Assembly: GCF_001584335.1 (NCBI RefSeq)
Contig: NZ_LSBB01000023.1
Location: 162,791-226,790 of the forward strand
Direction: 5' to 3'
From: Bacillus atrophaeus
Lineage (GTDB): Bacteria; Bacillota; Bacilli; Bacillales; Bacillaceae
DNA length: 64,000 bases
This document shows, piece after piece, positions 35,400 to 41,936 of this stretch. How positions within the stretch are numbered: the first letter of the stretch is position 1; each line of letters opens with the position of its first letter. The position numbers were made by a program, and so were the translations under genes. The notes beneath the pieces were generated by a model, which saw only the letters and a program-made list of their open reading frames with translations, did no database searches and had not been told where the DNA came from.

Positions 35400-35612
35400 T
35401 TAACGTTTCTTTTTATAAGCCGTAATATCTTTTCTTAAGAAGAGACGATCTCTATTCGTTGTTTTGATTGGCTTCAGCGTTCCATGATCAACTAGCTGTT
35501 TAAGATTTTGACGACTGCATCCGATGATTTCAATCGCTTCCGAGGTGGTTATGACTTCATTATCAAGGAACTCTCTCAATTCTTCGACATCACTAAATAC
35601 AAACTTATCCAT
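35400..35612 (-). CDS. Excisionase-like HTH regulator, module copy B
   Basis: 70 residues. HTH core EVITTSEAIEIIGCSRQNLK, then DHGTLKPIKT and DRLFLRKDITAYKKK. It is paralogous to 10840-11070 and closest to 36153-36389, with which it shares DRLFL. It overlaps the membrane protein gene by 8 bases. Likely regulator of the promoter at 36044-36079. Confidence 0.75.
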   Translation of the reverse strand: MDKFVFSDVEELREFLDNEVITTSEAIEIIGCSRQNLKQLVDHGTLKPIKTTNRDRLFLRKDITAYKKKR

Positions 35613-35787
35613 CCTTTGAATTCCTCCATTTCATAACTACGTTTATAATCGTCAGCGTGAGCCAGATAAATGCCAGTACTATTGATATTATGTCCAGTAC
35701 AGTCAGGTTGTTATAGTCCATACGAGCGAATTGTAAGCAGAACAAGACGAAAAATAACAGTGTTGTTGAGTCTAATATTTTTTTCAT
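35605..35787 (-). CDS. Two-helix small membrane protein, module copy B
   Basis: 60 residues: MKKILDSTTLLFFVLFCLQF, then a second helix (IISIVLAFIWLTLTIINVVM) and a basic end (KWRNSKDG). It has the same plan as copies A and C. The start ATG follows CGGGGATA. Confidence 0.65.
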   Translation of the reverse strand: MKKILDSTTLLFFVLFCLQFARMDYNNLTVLDIISIVLAFIWLTLTIINVVMKWRNSKDG

Positions 35788-35840
35788 TATCCCCGAGCAT
35801 GGAATTTTTCAATGGTTTTGTTTAATGTTATAATACAAGA

Positions 35841-35906
35841 AGGGGAAATGATTCCCCTCATGAGTTAATTGCGACGTTTCTTCTTGCCGGGAGAACGTCG
35901 TTTTTT
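35841..35906 (+). ncRNA. Predicted antisense RNA opposing small peptide B
   Basis: Promoter TTTTTC-N18-TATAAT (the -10 box at 35829-35834) and a 5' hairpin (AGGGGAA/TTCCCCT on the opposite strand). The terminator is CGACGTT/AACGTCG plus six T. The transcript would be about 66 nt, without a reading frame, and overlaps the last ~42 bases of the peptide gene. Confidence 0.65.
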
Positions 35907-36014
35907 GTTTTTTTCACCCTTTAGGTCTTTGATGTTCTTGATCAGTGTCGTAATCCCAACGAGAATTCCGACTAACCAAGCTGTATCCCTAAGGATGAAT
36001 TCAACGATTTCCAT
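35865..36014 (-). CDS. Small hydrophobic peptide with basic tail (toxin-like), module copy B
   Basis: 49 residues from ATG; ribosome binding site AAAGGAGGTG. One membrane helix (LRDTAWLVGILVGITTLI), then a tail rich in Lys/Arg (KGEKNKKRRS). It shares only form, not much sequence, with copies A and C apart from the helix-KNI/KNK-RR pattern. Confidence 0.7.
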   Translation of the reverse strand: MEIVEFILRDTAWLVGILVGITTLIKNIKDLKGEKNKKRRSPGKKKRRN

Positions 36015-36043
36015 GCTCGTTAACACCTCCTTTCGATACTTTA

Positions 36044-36079
36044 ATTATAACACTTATATTTACCACCGTCAATATAAGT
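36044..36079 (-). promoter_or_regulatory. Sigma-A promoter and operator of module B
   Basis: -35 TTGACG (36072-36067), 17-base spacer, -10 TATAAT (36049-36044). The 9-bp inverted repeat ACTTATATT-N10-AATATAAGT (36052-36079) straddles the -35 box with the same 10-base centre as in module A. Confidence 0.78.
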
Positions 36080-36152
36080 TTATGGAAAATATTGAATTTT
36101 TTCCAATGAATATTGTTCACCACATGAAAAAAGCACCCTATTTTTCGGATGC

Positions 36153-36389
36153 TCATTTCCGTCTATTCTTTTGAAAATCCAAAATATCCTCTTTCAGAAA
36201 AAGCCTGTCACGAGGCATTTCTTTCATTGGCTCCAATTCCCCGTTCTTTACTAACTGGTTCAGATACTGACGAGTAAACCCCAATATTTCTAGCGCTTCG
36301 CTTGTATTGAGTATCTCTTCTTTTAAGAACTTCTTTATTGCATCACGCTCTTTAGGCTTGTACACTTTTGAATCATCCTTTTCTCTCAC
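36153..36389 (-). CDS. Excisionase-like HTH regulator, module copy C
   Basis: 78 residues. Core EEILNTSEALEILGFTRQYL, then KNGELEPMKEM and DRLFLKEDILDFQK. It overlaps the membrane protein gene by 17 bases. It has a longer, charged N-terminus than the other two copies. Confidence 0.75.
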   Translation of the reverse strand: MREKDDSKVYKPKERDAIKKFLKEEILNTSEALEILGFTRQYLNQLVKNGELEPMKEMPRDRLFLKEDILDFQKNRRK

Positions 36390-36564
36390 GATATTTCAAG
36401 TAAAGGGAAAATGCTTTTTCAATGATTGAAACAATAAACAAAATGATTAGACTGATGTCGAGAGCTGTTTTCAACGGTCCCGCTGCTACATCCTGACGGA
36501 AAAACAGCATATAGGCTAGGGCGAGAAGAACAACAATATCGGTAGTGGACTGTACACTTTTCAT
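36373..36564 (-). CDS. Two-helix small membrane protein, module copy C
   Basis: 63 residues from the ATG at 36564; a TTG eight codons upstream is possible. Helices at STTDIVVLLALAYMLFF and LDISLIILFIVSIIEKAF, with a basic end (KYRERKG). Same position and plan as copies A and B. Confidence 0.65.
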   Translation of the reverse strand: MKSVQSTTDIVVLLALAYMLFFRQDVAAGPLKTALDISLIILFIVSIIEKAFSLYLKYRERKG

Positions 36565-36627
36565 TTTTTGAAAGTGGCTGGCTTTCAAGTATTTTTCTTT
36601 ATTCGCTGGATTTGTTATACTTAGAGC

Positions 36628-36695
36628 AAGGGAGAAGCGCTACCTTCTCCCTCGGCTCAAAATCATCTGCGCTTTCTTGGTCGACGGCGTTTTTT
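36628..36695 (+). ncRNA. Predicted antisense RNA opposing small peptide C
   Basis: Promoter TTTTTC-N18-TATACT (-10 box at 36616-36621), a 5' hairpin (GGGAGAAG/CTTCTCCC) and a T-run at 36690-36695 after a weaker GC-rich hairpin. About 68 nt, no reading frame, overlapping the 3' end of the peptide gene. Confidence 0.6.
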
Positions 36696-36800
36696 GATTT
36701 TGGGCTTTTTTGTTTTGATCTTTTCTCTTATGATGAGGATTTTTTCAACAGCCGTGAGAGCTGTAAGGATAATCCCCAGTACCAATGCGATTTCAGCCAC
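36663..36800 (-). CDS. Small hydrophobic peptide with basic tail (toxin-like), module copy C
   Basis: 45 residues from GTG with ribosome binding site AAAGGAGGG. One membrane helix (IALVLGIILTALTAVEKILI), then a tail of nearly continuous Lys/Arg (KKRRRPRKRR). Third copy of the module. Confidence 0.7.
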   Translation of the reverse strand: MAEIALVLGIILTALTAVEKILIIREKIKTKKPKIKKRRRPRKRR

Positions 36801-36826
36801 TTTCTTTCCCTCCTTTCTATATTTTA

Positions 36827-36860
36827 ATTATACTTCATAACTTTACTTAAGTCAAGTAAT
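36827..36860 (-). promoter_or_regulatory. Sigma-A promoter and operator of module C
   Basis: -35 TTGACT (36855-36850), 17-base spacer, -10 TATAAT (36832-36827). The inverted repeat with the same 10-base centre is imperfect (ACTT/AAGT plus two outer pairs). A shorter-spaced alternative TACTT/AAGTA is also present. Confidence 0.7.
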
Positions 36861-36891
36861 TTAATGGGCTTTTTTCATTATTTTTCTAGTA

Positions 36892-36925
36892 AAAAAGAGC
36901 CTATTCATGCTAAACAGAATAGGCT
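36892..36925 (-). terminator. Terminator of the Xpf-like gene
   Basis: AGCCTATTC/GAATAGGCT stem with an 11-base loop followed by CTTTTTT on the minus strand. The stem includes the gene's last codons and stop. Confidence 0.75.
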
Positions 36926-37420
36926 GTGTTCTGCTCTATTTTTCATTTTCAATCGGGAACGCTCAATGTTTTTCTGCACTGTTCCTTTCTTAATGTTCAG
37001 CATCTGGGCGATCTCTTCAAAAGACATGTTTTGCACCGTATGCATGAGGAAAATGTCCTTCTCTCTTTCAGTAAGGACAGCAAGGGCATCTGCAACTCTT
37101 TCTTTATCCCAGTCGCTTACCTCTCCTTCTGGCTCCTGATTGATCGCATATTCTTCTGGCATAGCATCAATGATATGAGGATCAGCCAAAATTGTTCTTT
37201 GATAGACGTCCCTTCTGTCAGCTCCCCGGCGGGCGCCCGGTTGTCTTCCATTCTGCAGCCATTCGAGAGTGAATTCAATATCACTGATCATACTGCCAAT
37301 GATCTTCTTCTCGTTCTTTTGTTCAGCTGTCATTTCAATTTCTGACGGTTCCGAGAATGCCCGGTACATCTTTCTCGCTTCTTTTAACGCTCTTTTATAT
37401 TCAATGATTAAATCCTGCAT
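36905..37420 (-). CDS. xpf: Xpf-like sigma factor/late transcription activator
   Basis: 171 residues. The C-terminus has a sigma-70 region 4-like HTH (LTEREKDIFLMHTVQNMSFE, then EIAQMLNIKKGTVQKNIERS). The N-terminus (LIIEYKRALKEARKMYRAFS; WLQNGRQPGARRGADRRDVY) matches the PBSX positive control factor Xpf as I recall it, which turns on late genes. It is the last early-region gene before the late operon, with modules B and C between it and terS. Confidence 0.82.
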   Translation of the reverse strand: MQDLIIEYKRALKEARKMYRAFSEPSEIEMTAEQKNEKKIIGSMISDIEFTLEWLQNGRQPGARRGADRRDVYQRTILADPHIIDAMPEEYAINQEPEGEVSDWDKERVADALAVLTEREKDIFLMHTVQNMSFEEIAQMLNIKKGTVQKNIERSRLKMKNRAEHSLFCLA

Positions 37421-37439
37421 TGTTTGTCATTCCTTTATT

Positions 37440-37625
37440 TCAAAGTGAATACGTATCTTTCCAGTTGTTATTTTTTTGTTCAGCAATATATTGGTGCCTA
37501 GATACCTCTGAAACTTTTAAGCTGAAGGTTTTAACCAAGAAGTTTTTCAACTCATTAAAGAGCTCTTCTCTCCCGCAAAAGATATTTACAAGCTTTCCGT
37601 TTTTATAACCAAAACCGTATTTCAT
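37440..37625 (-). CDS. Small hypothetical protein
   Basis: 61 residues (MKYGFGYKNGKLVNIFCGRE). ATG start with AAGGGGAGTTTC upstream. Mixed helix and strand, no known domain. It is directly upstream of the Xpf-like gene (19-base gap) and probably co-transcribed with it. Confidence 0.55.
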   Translation of the reverse strand: MKYGFGYKNGKLVNIFCGREELFNELKNFLVKTFSLKVSEVSRHQYIAEQKNNNWKDTYSL

Positions 37626-37712
37626 CCTGAAACTCCCCTTCTTACTTTCTGCGTTTATAAGCGCCGCCTTTGCCGCGTCTTAGTGTTTACATGTTAGTGT
37701 TCATCAATTGTT

Positions 37713-37772
37713 TCAAAACCGTTCTGAACGTTCCTGTGCGTCTTTATTAAACTTTTTCTTTCCCCGCTTCAT
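37713..37772 (-). CDS. Possible 19-codon leader peptide
   Basis: ATG at 37772 after GAAAGGACGGC, encoding a basic 19-residue peptide (MKRGKKKFNKDAQERSERF). It lies in a gap between the membrane protein and the gene at 37440. Its length makes chance occurrence likely. Confidence 0.3.
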   Translation of the reverse strand: MKRGKKKFNKDAQERSERF

Positions 37773-37786
37773 GCCGTCCTTTCAAA

Positions 37787-37844
37787 TAAAAAACGGACAC
37801 CAACCAAAGCGCAGATTTTCCTCTGTGCAATGATCAGTGTCCGC
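37787..37844 (-). terminator. Structured terminator after the membrane protein gene
   Basis: An outer stem CGGACAC/GTGTCCG encloses an inner stem (GC-CAGA/TCTG-GC). The structure ends in TTTTTTATTT on the minus strand, 20 bases after the stop at 37863. It is more elaborate than a simple terminator. Confidence 0.65.
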
Positions 37845-37862
37845 AGGCTTTCCGTCTTGGAC

Positions 37863-38615
37863 TTAATTATCTTCTATTATTAGTGTGATCGGTTCATTAT
37901 ATATATCTTCTATTTTTTTAAACATAGTTTTTTCACACCTTTTGGGATCGCTGTTATCCCCTAATAAAACGATTTCCTTGTTTATTGGATGTAATATAAA
38001 CCATTCCTCGTTATTTTTATCTTTTATATATACCGCTTTTTTAGTTGACCCATTAATGAATTTTATAACAGGAATCGAAATGAAAGGGATAGCTGCACAA
38101 ATTAAAAATAAAATTAATAACGCAAATATTTGCCATCGTGAATTCTCATACTCAGAAAATACTATCAACAAAGCAGAATTGATATAAAAGGTGAATGAAG
38201 CGATCAAGTACAGCAAAAAAACTAATAACTTAATAATCTTATTAGACCTTGCTTTAAATAAAACATTTTCTGTGTTTTGAATTTCGTTTGCTATTAATGA
38301 GAACATTATTATTAATGCTATAAATATAAGAGAAACATCATTTCTTACTTCATTATAAGTCCAACCAAAACTGTCATTAAAAGATATAGATAAACAAAAG
38401 AATAAGATTCCAAAATATAATCCGTAAGCAAAGTATTTACAAACAACTACGAAAAACAACCGTTCCTTTGAAAATAATTTCTGCTCAACAACATTCGAAG
38501 AAAAAAGAGTAATGGGGTGTAAAATCTTAATCAGATACAAAGCGAGACCTACTAGCGAAATAACGTAGCTAGGCACTTCAAAATAACTTAACAATTCACT
38601 TGAATTTTTTTCCAT
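37863..38615 (-). CDS. Multi-helix membrane protein, AT-rich insert gene
   Basis: 250 residues from the ATG at 38615 (GTGGGAAG upstream). About five membrane helices (for example YVISLVGLALYLIKIL, FAYGLYFGILFFCLSISF, LLVFLLYLIASFTFYI, IFALLILFLICAAIPFIS), then a cytoplasmic tail of about 55 residues (WFILHPINKEIVLLGDNSDP). It is strongly AT-rich compared with its neighbours and has its own terminator, so it was probably acquired independently. Superinfection exclusion is one possibility; there is no direct evidence. Confidence 0.65.
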   Translation of the reverse strand: MEKNSSELLSYFEVPSYVISLVGLALYLIKILHPITLFSSNVVEQKLFSKERLFFVVVCKYFAYGLYFGILFFCLSISFNDSFGWTYNEVRNDVSLIFIALIIMFSLIANEIQNTENVLFKARSNKIIKLLVFLLYLIASFTFYINSALLIVFSEYENSRWQIFALLILFLICAAIPFISIPVIKFINGSTKKAVYIKDKNNEEWFILHPINKEIVLLGDNSDPKRCEKTMFKKIEDIYNEPITLIIEDN

Positions 38616-38666
38616 TTCAATCTTCCCACTTCCATACTTCAATATTTTCCTAATCATCCTATTTTA

Positions 38667-38737
38667 TCAATAAATAATCTCCTCCTCAACGCCCATGTTG
38701 CAGCCACAATGCGGACAGCAGGCATCTGGGCGGATTT
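38667..38737 (-). pseudogene. 3' fragment of a zinc-ribbon gene
   Basis: The frame IRPDACCPHCGCNMGVEEEI has no start codon; it repeats the C-terminal half of the intact zinc-ribbon protein at 39367-39483. It is part of a 59-bp direct repeat flanking the gene at 38740. Confidence 0.65.
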
Positions 38738-38739
38738 TT
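38681..38739. repeat. 59-bp direct repeat, left copy
   Basis: 55 of 59 bases match 39378-39436. The two copies bracket 38740-39377 and include the zinc-knuckle coding sequence. Confidence 0.8.
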
Positions 38740-39219
38740 TTAATAAAAATCAACCGCTCCGTTTTCAGATGCCATTTCGAAAGCTTTTTTCCAATCATCA
38801 TACAAGTAGAGCCACACTTCCCCTGCATCGCCTAATGTTCTGGCGTATTCGCGGGCCGCATCGGCGTGTTCGTTGAAGTCTTTTGCCAGCTTTTTAGAAA
38901 CGACAGGTCCTATCGTGCCCTCATTATCTGCAAAATTGATTAACTCCTGAAAGGCGGTGTCTCCCTTAAATTCTTCTAATTTGCGACGCCACCAGCCGTA
39001 TCCGCTGTAGCTACCTGCACGGAATCCAGAGCTTTCTTCCCATGTATAAACTTTGTCCGGATCAACACCCTCACCACGACCCGGAAAGTGCTCTTCCGAC
39101 CATTTCATACTTTCGCCCGGTGTCCATTCCGTCTCCCAATTTTCAACGTACCCGTCTTCATCTAATTGAGGATTTTCAACAACCTTCAAATTTTTAAACA
39201 CTCTAATATCTAATCCCAT
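38740..39219 (-). CDS. Hypothetical protein between direct repeats
   Basis: 159 residues from the ATG at 39219 (AGGGAGATACAA upstream). Sequence MGLDIRVFKNLKVVENPQLD, a Trp/Gly-rich middle (GYGWWRRKLEEF) and a helical end (DDWKKAFEMASENGAVDFY). It looks like a soluble phage protein with an unknown fold. It is bracketed by a 59-bp repeat and so may have entered by recombination or duplication. Confidence 0.65.
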   Translation of the reverse strand: MGLDIRVFKNLKVVENPQLDEDGYVENWETEWTPGESMKWSEEHFPGRGEGVDPDKVYTWEESSGFRAGSYSGYGWWRRKLEEFKGDTAFQELINFADNEGTIGPVVSKKLAKDFNEHADAAREYARTLGDAGEVWLYLYDDWKKAFEMASENGAVDFY

Positions 39220-39232
39220 TTGTATCTCTCCC

Positions 39233-39370
39233 TTATTTCCGCCCACCGACGGTATTTTGTAGAAATTCATGCACATGACACATCAGCAGAATGCCGCCTG
39301 TTTCCGGTCCGTGCTTTTCACGGAAGACAGCCAATGCTTGTTCGAAAGCCTGCATGTAATCCAGTTTCAC
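39233..39370 (-). CDS. Small hypothetical protein
   Basis: 45 residues from a GTG whose bases overlap the upstream stop (GTGA). Sequence KLDYMQAFEQALAVFREKHG, then GGILLMCHVHEFLQNT. It is translationally coupled to the zinc-ribbon gene. Confidence 0.5.
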   Translation of the reverse strand: MKLDYMQAFEQALAVFREKHGPETGGILLMCHVHEFLQNTVGGRK

Positions 39371-39483
39371 GCTATTTCCTCCTCAACGCCCATGTTGCAG
39401 CCACATTTCGGGCAGCAAGCATCTGGGCGGATTTTTATATCTAATTCGTTGTGACCACATTCAGGGCAGCTGTATTCGATCAT
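39367..39483 (-). CDS. Small zinc-ribbon protein
   Basis: 38 residues with four Cys pairs in the pattern CPECG ... CCPKCGC, expected to bind one zinc. Start ATG overlaps the upstream gene's stop region. A 3' fragment of the same gene lies at 38667-38737. Confidence 0.65.
   Translation of the reverse strand: MIEYSCPECGHNELDIKIRPDACCPKCGCNMGVEEEIA
39378..39436. repeat. 59-bp direct repeat, right copy
   Basis: Partner of 38681-38739, here inside the intact zinc-ribbon gene. Confidence 0.8.
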
Positions 39484-39893
39484 TTACTATCAGCCCATTC
39501 ATCAAAACTGTAGGCGTAATCAACGCTTTCAATGAAACCGATCTCCTTCGCCTTCTGACGGATCTTCATACATCCTTCATAGCTGTAAGCCCATATTTCT
39601 TTATAATCCCTCAGCTCGCCGCATTTCCCTGTTATGATGAACTTTCGAAAGCTGTTGACCAGTTGCCACATGTTGCCTCCATGCGAAAAACCGTTTGGAC
39701 TACCGTATCCCATTTCATACGGGTAAACGTCATCCCCCGTGTAATCATCAACGAAGAACAGTTTTTTCTTAAATCTGAAATACGCTATGCGATCCTTTGA
39801 CTTGCGGTAGAATGTACGATGATCAATGCTTGCGATAAGCTTTATCAGATCATTAATATCGTTCATGCGTTTTATTTGCTCAGTTGTTGCCAT
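39480..39893 (-). CDS. Hypothetical early protein
   Basis: 137 residues (MATTEQIKRMNDINDLIKLI; RKSKDRIAYFRFKKKLFFVD; YPYEMGYGSPNGFSHGGNMW). It contains a conserved-looking Gly/His/aromatic middle but no motif that I can name. It overlaps the zinc-ribbon gene start by 4 bases. Confidence 0.6.
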   Translation of the reverse strand: MATTEQIKRMNDINDLIKLIASIDHRTFYRKSKDRIAYFRFKKKLFFVDDYTGDDVYPYEMGYGSPNGFSHGGNMWQLVNSFRKFIITGKCGELRDYKEIWAYSYEGCMKIRQKAKEIGFIESVDYAYSFDEWADSK

Positions 39894-39904
39894 GCCTTAA
39901 CCCC

Positions 39905-40153
39905 CTATTCCCAGCCGACTGCGATTGCAAAGAATAAAACCAAAACCATCGCCCCAATGAGCCAGCCATTCGTCTTATCACGCTTTGCAATAATTGTTTC
40001 CTCACCGATCATTTTCAGATCGTCTGACTTTGCCACGAGCACCGGTATGTAATCTGGATGTACTTTTAGATATTCCGCAGCCTGCTCAACTGTCATCGCT
40101 TCATCTTTCGTGGATTTGACTGCCCGCTGCAGCTCTACTTGTAATGGCGTCAT
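39905..40153 (-). CDS. HTH-like protein with C-terminal membrane helix
   Basis: 82 residues from the ATG overlapping the YopX gene stop (ATGA). EAMTVEQAAEYLKVHPDYIP is a DNA-binding excisionase-like HTH; the C-terminus (WLIGAMVLVLFFAIAVGW) is a membrane helix. A membrane-tethered HTH is unusual for such a small protein. Confidence 0.6.
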   Translation of the reverse strand: MTPLQVELQRAVKSTKDEAMTVEQAAEYLKVHPDYIPVLVAKSDDLKMIGEETIIAKRDKTNGWLIGAMVLVLFFAIAVGWE

Positions 40154-40560
40154 TCTGCCGCACCGCCTAACATTTCTGGATTCCGATGTACGTCGCCGAC
40201 GGTTTCGATAGTTGCGTATTCCACCCATCCGATGGCTGTTAAGTCATAATCAGAGGAAATCCCTGATACATCCACTTGGAAGGCACCGCCTGAAAACTTG
40301 ACTTCGCAAATATTGTATTCTTCCTCATCATCTTCATTTGTGATGCGTACAACATCCCCCTCATAAATCTCCCTGCCGTTCTTATCTTTTTTGCCCGTCC
40401 ATAAATCCCGGCTGATCAACTCATAACCGAACTCTTCACAAAAGACAGGAGACAGTTGGCGCGCCGGGCGTTCTTCAAGCTGACTGATAAAGTACGTTTT
40501 CACTTCGATATTGCCTGTGTCCTTATGCCGGAAAACGTACCGTATTTTGATGTTATTCAT
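40150..40560 (-). CDS. YopX-family protein
   Basis: 136 residues. DLWTGKKDKNGREIYEGDVV is the signature of the YopX family, common in Bacillus phages. Function unknown; a small beta-barrel fold is expected. Overlaps neighbours by 4 bases on both sides. Confidence 0.82.
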   Translation of the reverse strand: MNNIKIRYVFRHKDTGNIEVKTYFISQLEERPARQLSPVFCEEFGYELISRDLWTGKKDKNGREIYEGDVVRITNEDDEEEYNICEVKFSGGAFQVDVSGISSDYDLTAIGWVEYATIETVGDVHRNPEMLGGAAE

Positions 40561-40892
40561 TCCGCATCACCCTCCAATGCAACTAATGCATTTTTAGCAA
40601 ATAAATAAGCTCCTGTGCTTTTCCCCGCAACATCCCGTATGTCTCGTATTTCCTTAATAGCCTTTTTGAATTTCTTTTCTATTTTCTTTTTCTCCGCCCG
40701 TAGCCGCTGAATCTCTTCCTGTGCCTGCCGGAACTGATTCACCGTGACTTCCTCCGACCGTTTATATTCCGTGATTGCGTCCTGCTGCTTAAAAGACAGA
40801 TCAGTTCGATCAATCAGCCATTTAAAATCATCTGGACTGACAGATCCCTCTTTTTCATACCAGTGTTTAATCTTATCTATTTTGTTACTCAT
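40557..40892 (-). CDS. Coiled-coil hypothetical early protein
   Basis: 111 residues with a charged helical middle (QFRQAQEEIQRLRAEKKKIE). N-terminus SNKIDKIKHWYEKEGSVSPD. No known domain. Confidence 0.6.
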   Translation of the reverse strand: MSNKIDKIKHWYEKEGSVSPDDFKWLIDRTDLSFKQQDAITEYKRSEEVTVNQFRQAQEEIQRLRAEKKKIEKKFKKAIKEIRDIRDVAGKSTGAYLFAKNALVALEGDAE

Positions 40893-40924
40893 GCCCGTTC
40901 CTCCCCCGCAGGGGAAAGCCCCTG

Positions 40925-41128
40925 CTATTTGAATTTATGGCCTATTTCGTAATCACAACGAGCCAGGCCGCCTTTTATTGTTTGAATGATTGTTTTACCG
41001 TGTTCCGGGGCGTCCAGTAAATGGGCTGTTCCTTCAGTGCCATCTAAAACGATGATGCGGACTTTCCCCGGCTCAATGCTCTGCTGAATAGTTGTTTCAT
41101 AGTTTTTTATTTCTGTTGGCTTGTTCAC
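40925..41128 (-). CDS. xtrA: XtrA/YqaO-family protein
   Basis: 67 residues. The opening MNKPTEIKNYETTIQQSIEP and the VRIIVLDGTEGTAHLLDAPE core match XtrA/YqaO of PBSX and skin as I recall them. The role is not established. Just upstream is a rightward promoter-terminator unit (41159-41204). Confidence 0.7.
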   Translation of the reverse strand: MNKPTEIKNYETTIQQSIEPGKVRIIVLDGTEGTAHLLDAPEHGKTIIQTIKGGLARCDYEIGHKFK

Positions 41129-41158
41129 TCTGGCCGCCCCCTGTGCTATGATAGAAGT

Positions 41159-41204
41159 ACCAGTTCATATCAAAGCTCCGGGGCTACGGCTTCGGTGCTT
41201 TTTT
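41159..41204 (+). ncRNA. Candidate short RNA antisense to the xtrA leader
   Basis: Rightward promoter TTCACT-N17-TATGAT (41124-41152), then a hairpin (AGC-T-CCG/CGG-T-GCT) and a run of six T. It would give about 46 nt without a reading frame, in a gap between two leftward genes. Confidence 0.45.
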
Positions 41205-41208
41205 GTGC

Positions 41209-41373
41209 TTAATAGGGTTCGTATTTCCACTTTTCCATTGTAAAAGCTGGCGACGGCTTTAAATCCTCCCGGTAGATGATCGGATGCTTTTCGACATATG
41301 CCGCTAATTCTTCCGGCGTCATCTTCCATACTTTTACCGGGCCCGGATTGTAAGGATTAATGTTTTCTTGCAT
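41209..41373 (-). CDS. Small hypothetical protein
   Basis: 54 residues from the ATG at 41373, which has AGGAGGT 7 bases upstream. Sequence NPGPVKVWKMTPEELAAYVE, then KHPIIYREDLKPSP. It follows the RusA gene and is probably co-transcribed. Confidence 0.62.
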   Translation of the reverse strand: MQENINPYNPGPVKVWKMTPEELAAYVEKHPIIYREDLKPSPAFTMEKWKYEPY

Positions 41374-41405
41374 GGTAACGACCTCCTGAATTGATTTTTG
41401 GCTCA

Positions 41406-41834
41406 TCAAAGTACAATCTCCGTTATGATGACTTCCACCCGTGGTTCTTCGCTATAAAACTTACTGACTTTCAGATCAACTACCTGACTATCATCCTTGT
41501 ATATCAGATGGTTTAGTGCGTCTTTGATCCCCTTTACATAGTTGTCAACGTCCGGCTTCGTAATTGGGCGCAGAAGCCCCTTTTCCGCGCTCTCTTTTTT
41601 CTTTTGGGAGCTCGAAACTTTTTTCGGCATCGGTCTGAATACTCTGACATCCATTGCGACAGGACCAGTGATAACCTTCTTTGGTCGATGCTGTGACGCA
41701 ACCAATGCAACATACTGTTTGAAATCCTTTGATTTTGCAGGATCATGCATTCTTACCTTGCCATTACGAACCGATCCCCGCGGCCGCCCTTGTGCAACCG
41801 GTTCGCCGTAAACTATAAACTGAATAAGACTCAC
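41406..41834 (-). CDS. rusA: RusA-family Holliday junction resolvase
   Basis: 142 residues from a GTG with GGGAGGT upstream. QFIVYGEPVAQGRPRGSVRN, then TKPDVDNYVKGIKDALN with the metal-binding Asp residues, and YKDDSQVVDLKVSKFY. It resolves branched DNA during phage replication or packaging. The skin element carries the equivalent YqaN. Confidence 0.88.
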   Translation of the reverse strand: MSLIQFIVYGEPVAQGRPRGSVRNGKVRMHDPAKSKDFKQYVALVASQHRPKKVITGPVAMDVRVFRPMPKKVSSSQKKKESAEKGLLRPITKPDVDNYVKGIKDALNHLIYKDDSQVVDLKVSKFYSEEPRVEVIITEIVL

Positions 41835-41840
41835 TCGTCA

Positions 41841-41936
41841 TTACCTCCCGTCAATCTGTTCCCATTGCTGAATCTGCTTCTCCTTGTACGGTGCCGTAAG
41901 TATGATGGCTGACAGCAGGATCACCGCTTTAAGCAC
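41841..41936 (-). CDS. Possible 31-residue hydrophobic peptide
   Basis: GTG start at 41936 overlaps the preceding gene by 8 bases. One short hydrophobic stretch (LKAVILLSAIILTAPY), then a polar tail. Similar short peptides precede rusA in related phages, but coding is not certain. Confidence 0.4.
   Translation of the reverse strand: MLKAVILLSAIILTAPYKEKQIQQWEQIDGR

Noticed and set aside
39220..39444. Rightward frames in the zinc-ribbon region
   Set aside because: Shadows of leftward small genes with overlapping starts; no ribosome binding sites.
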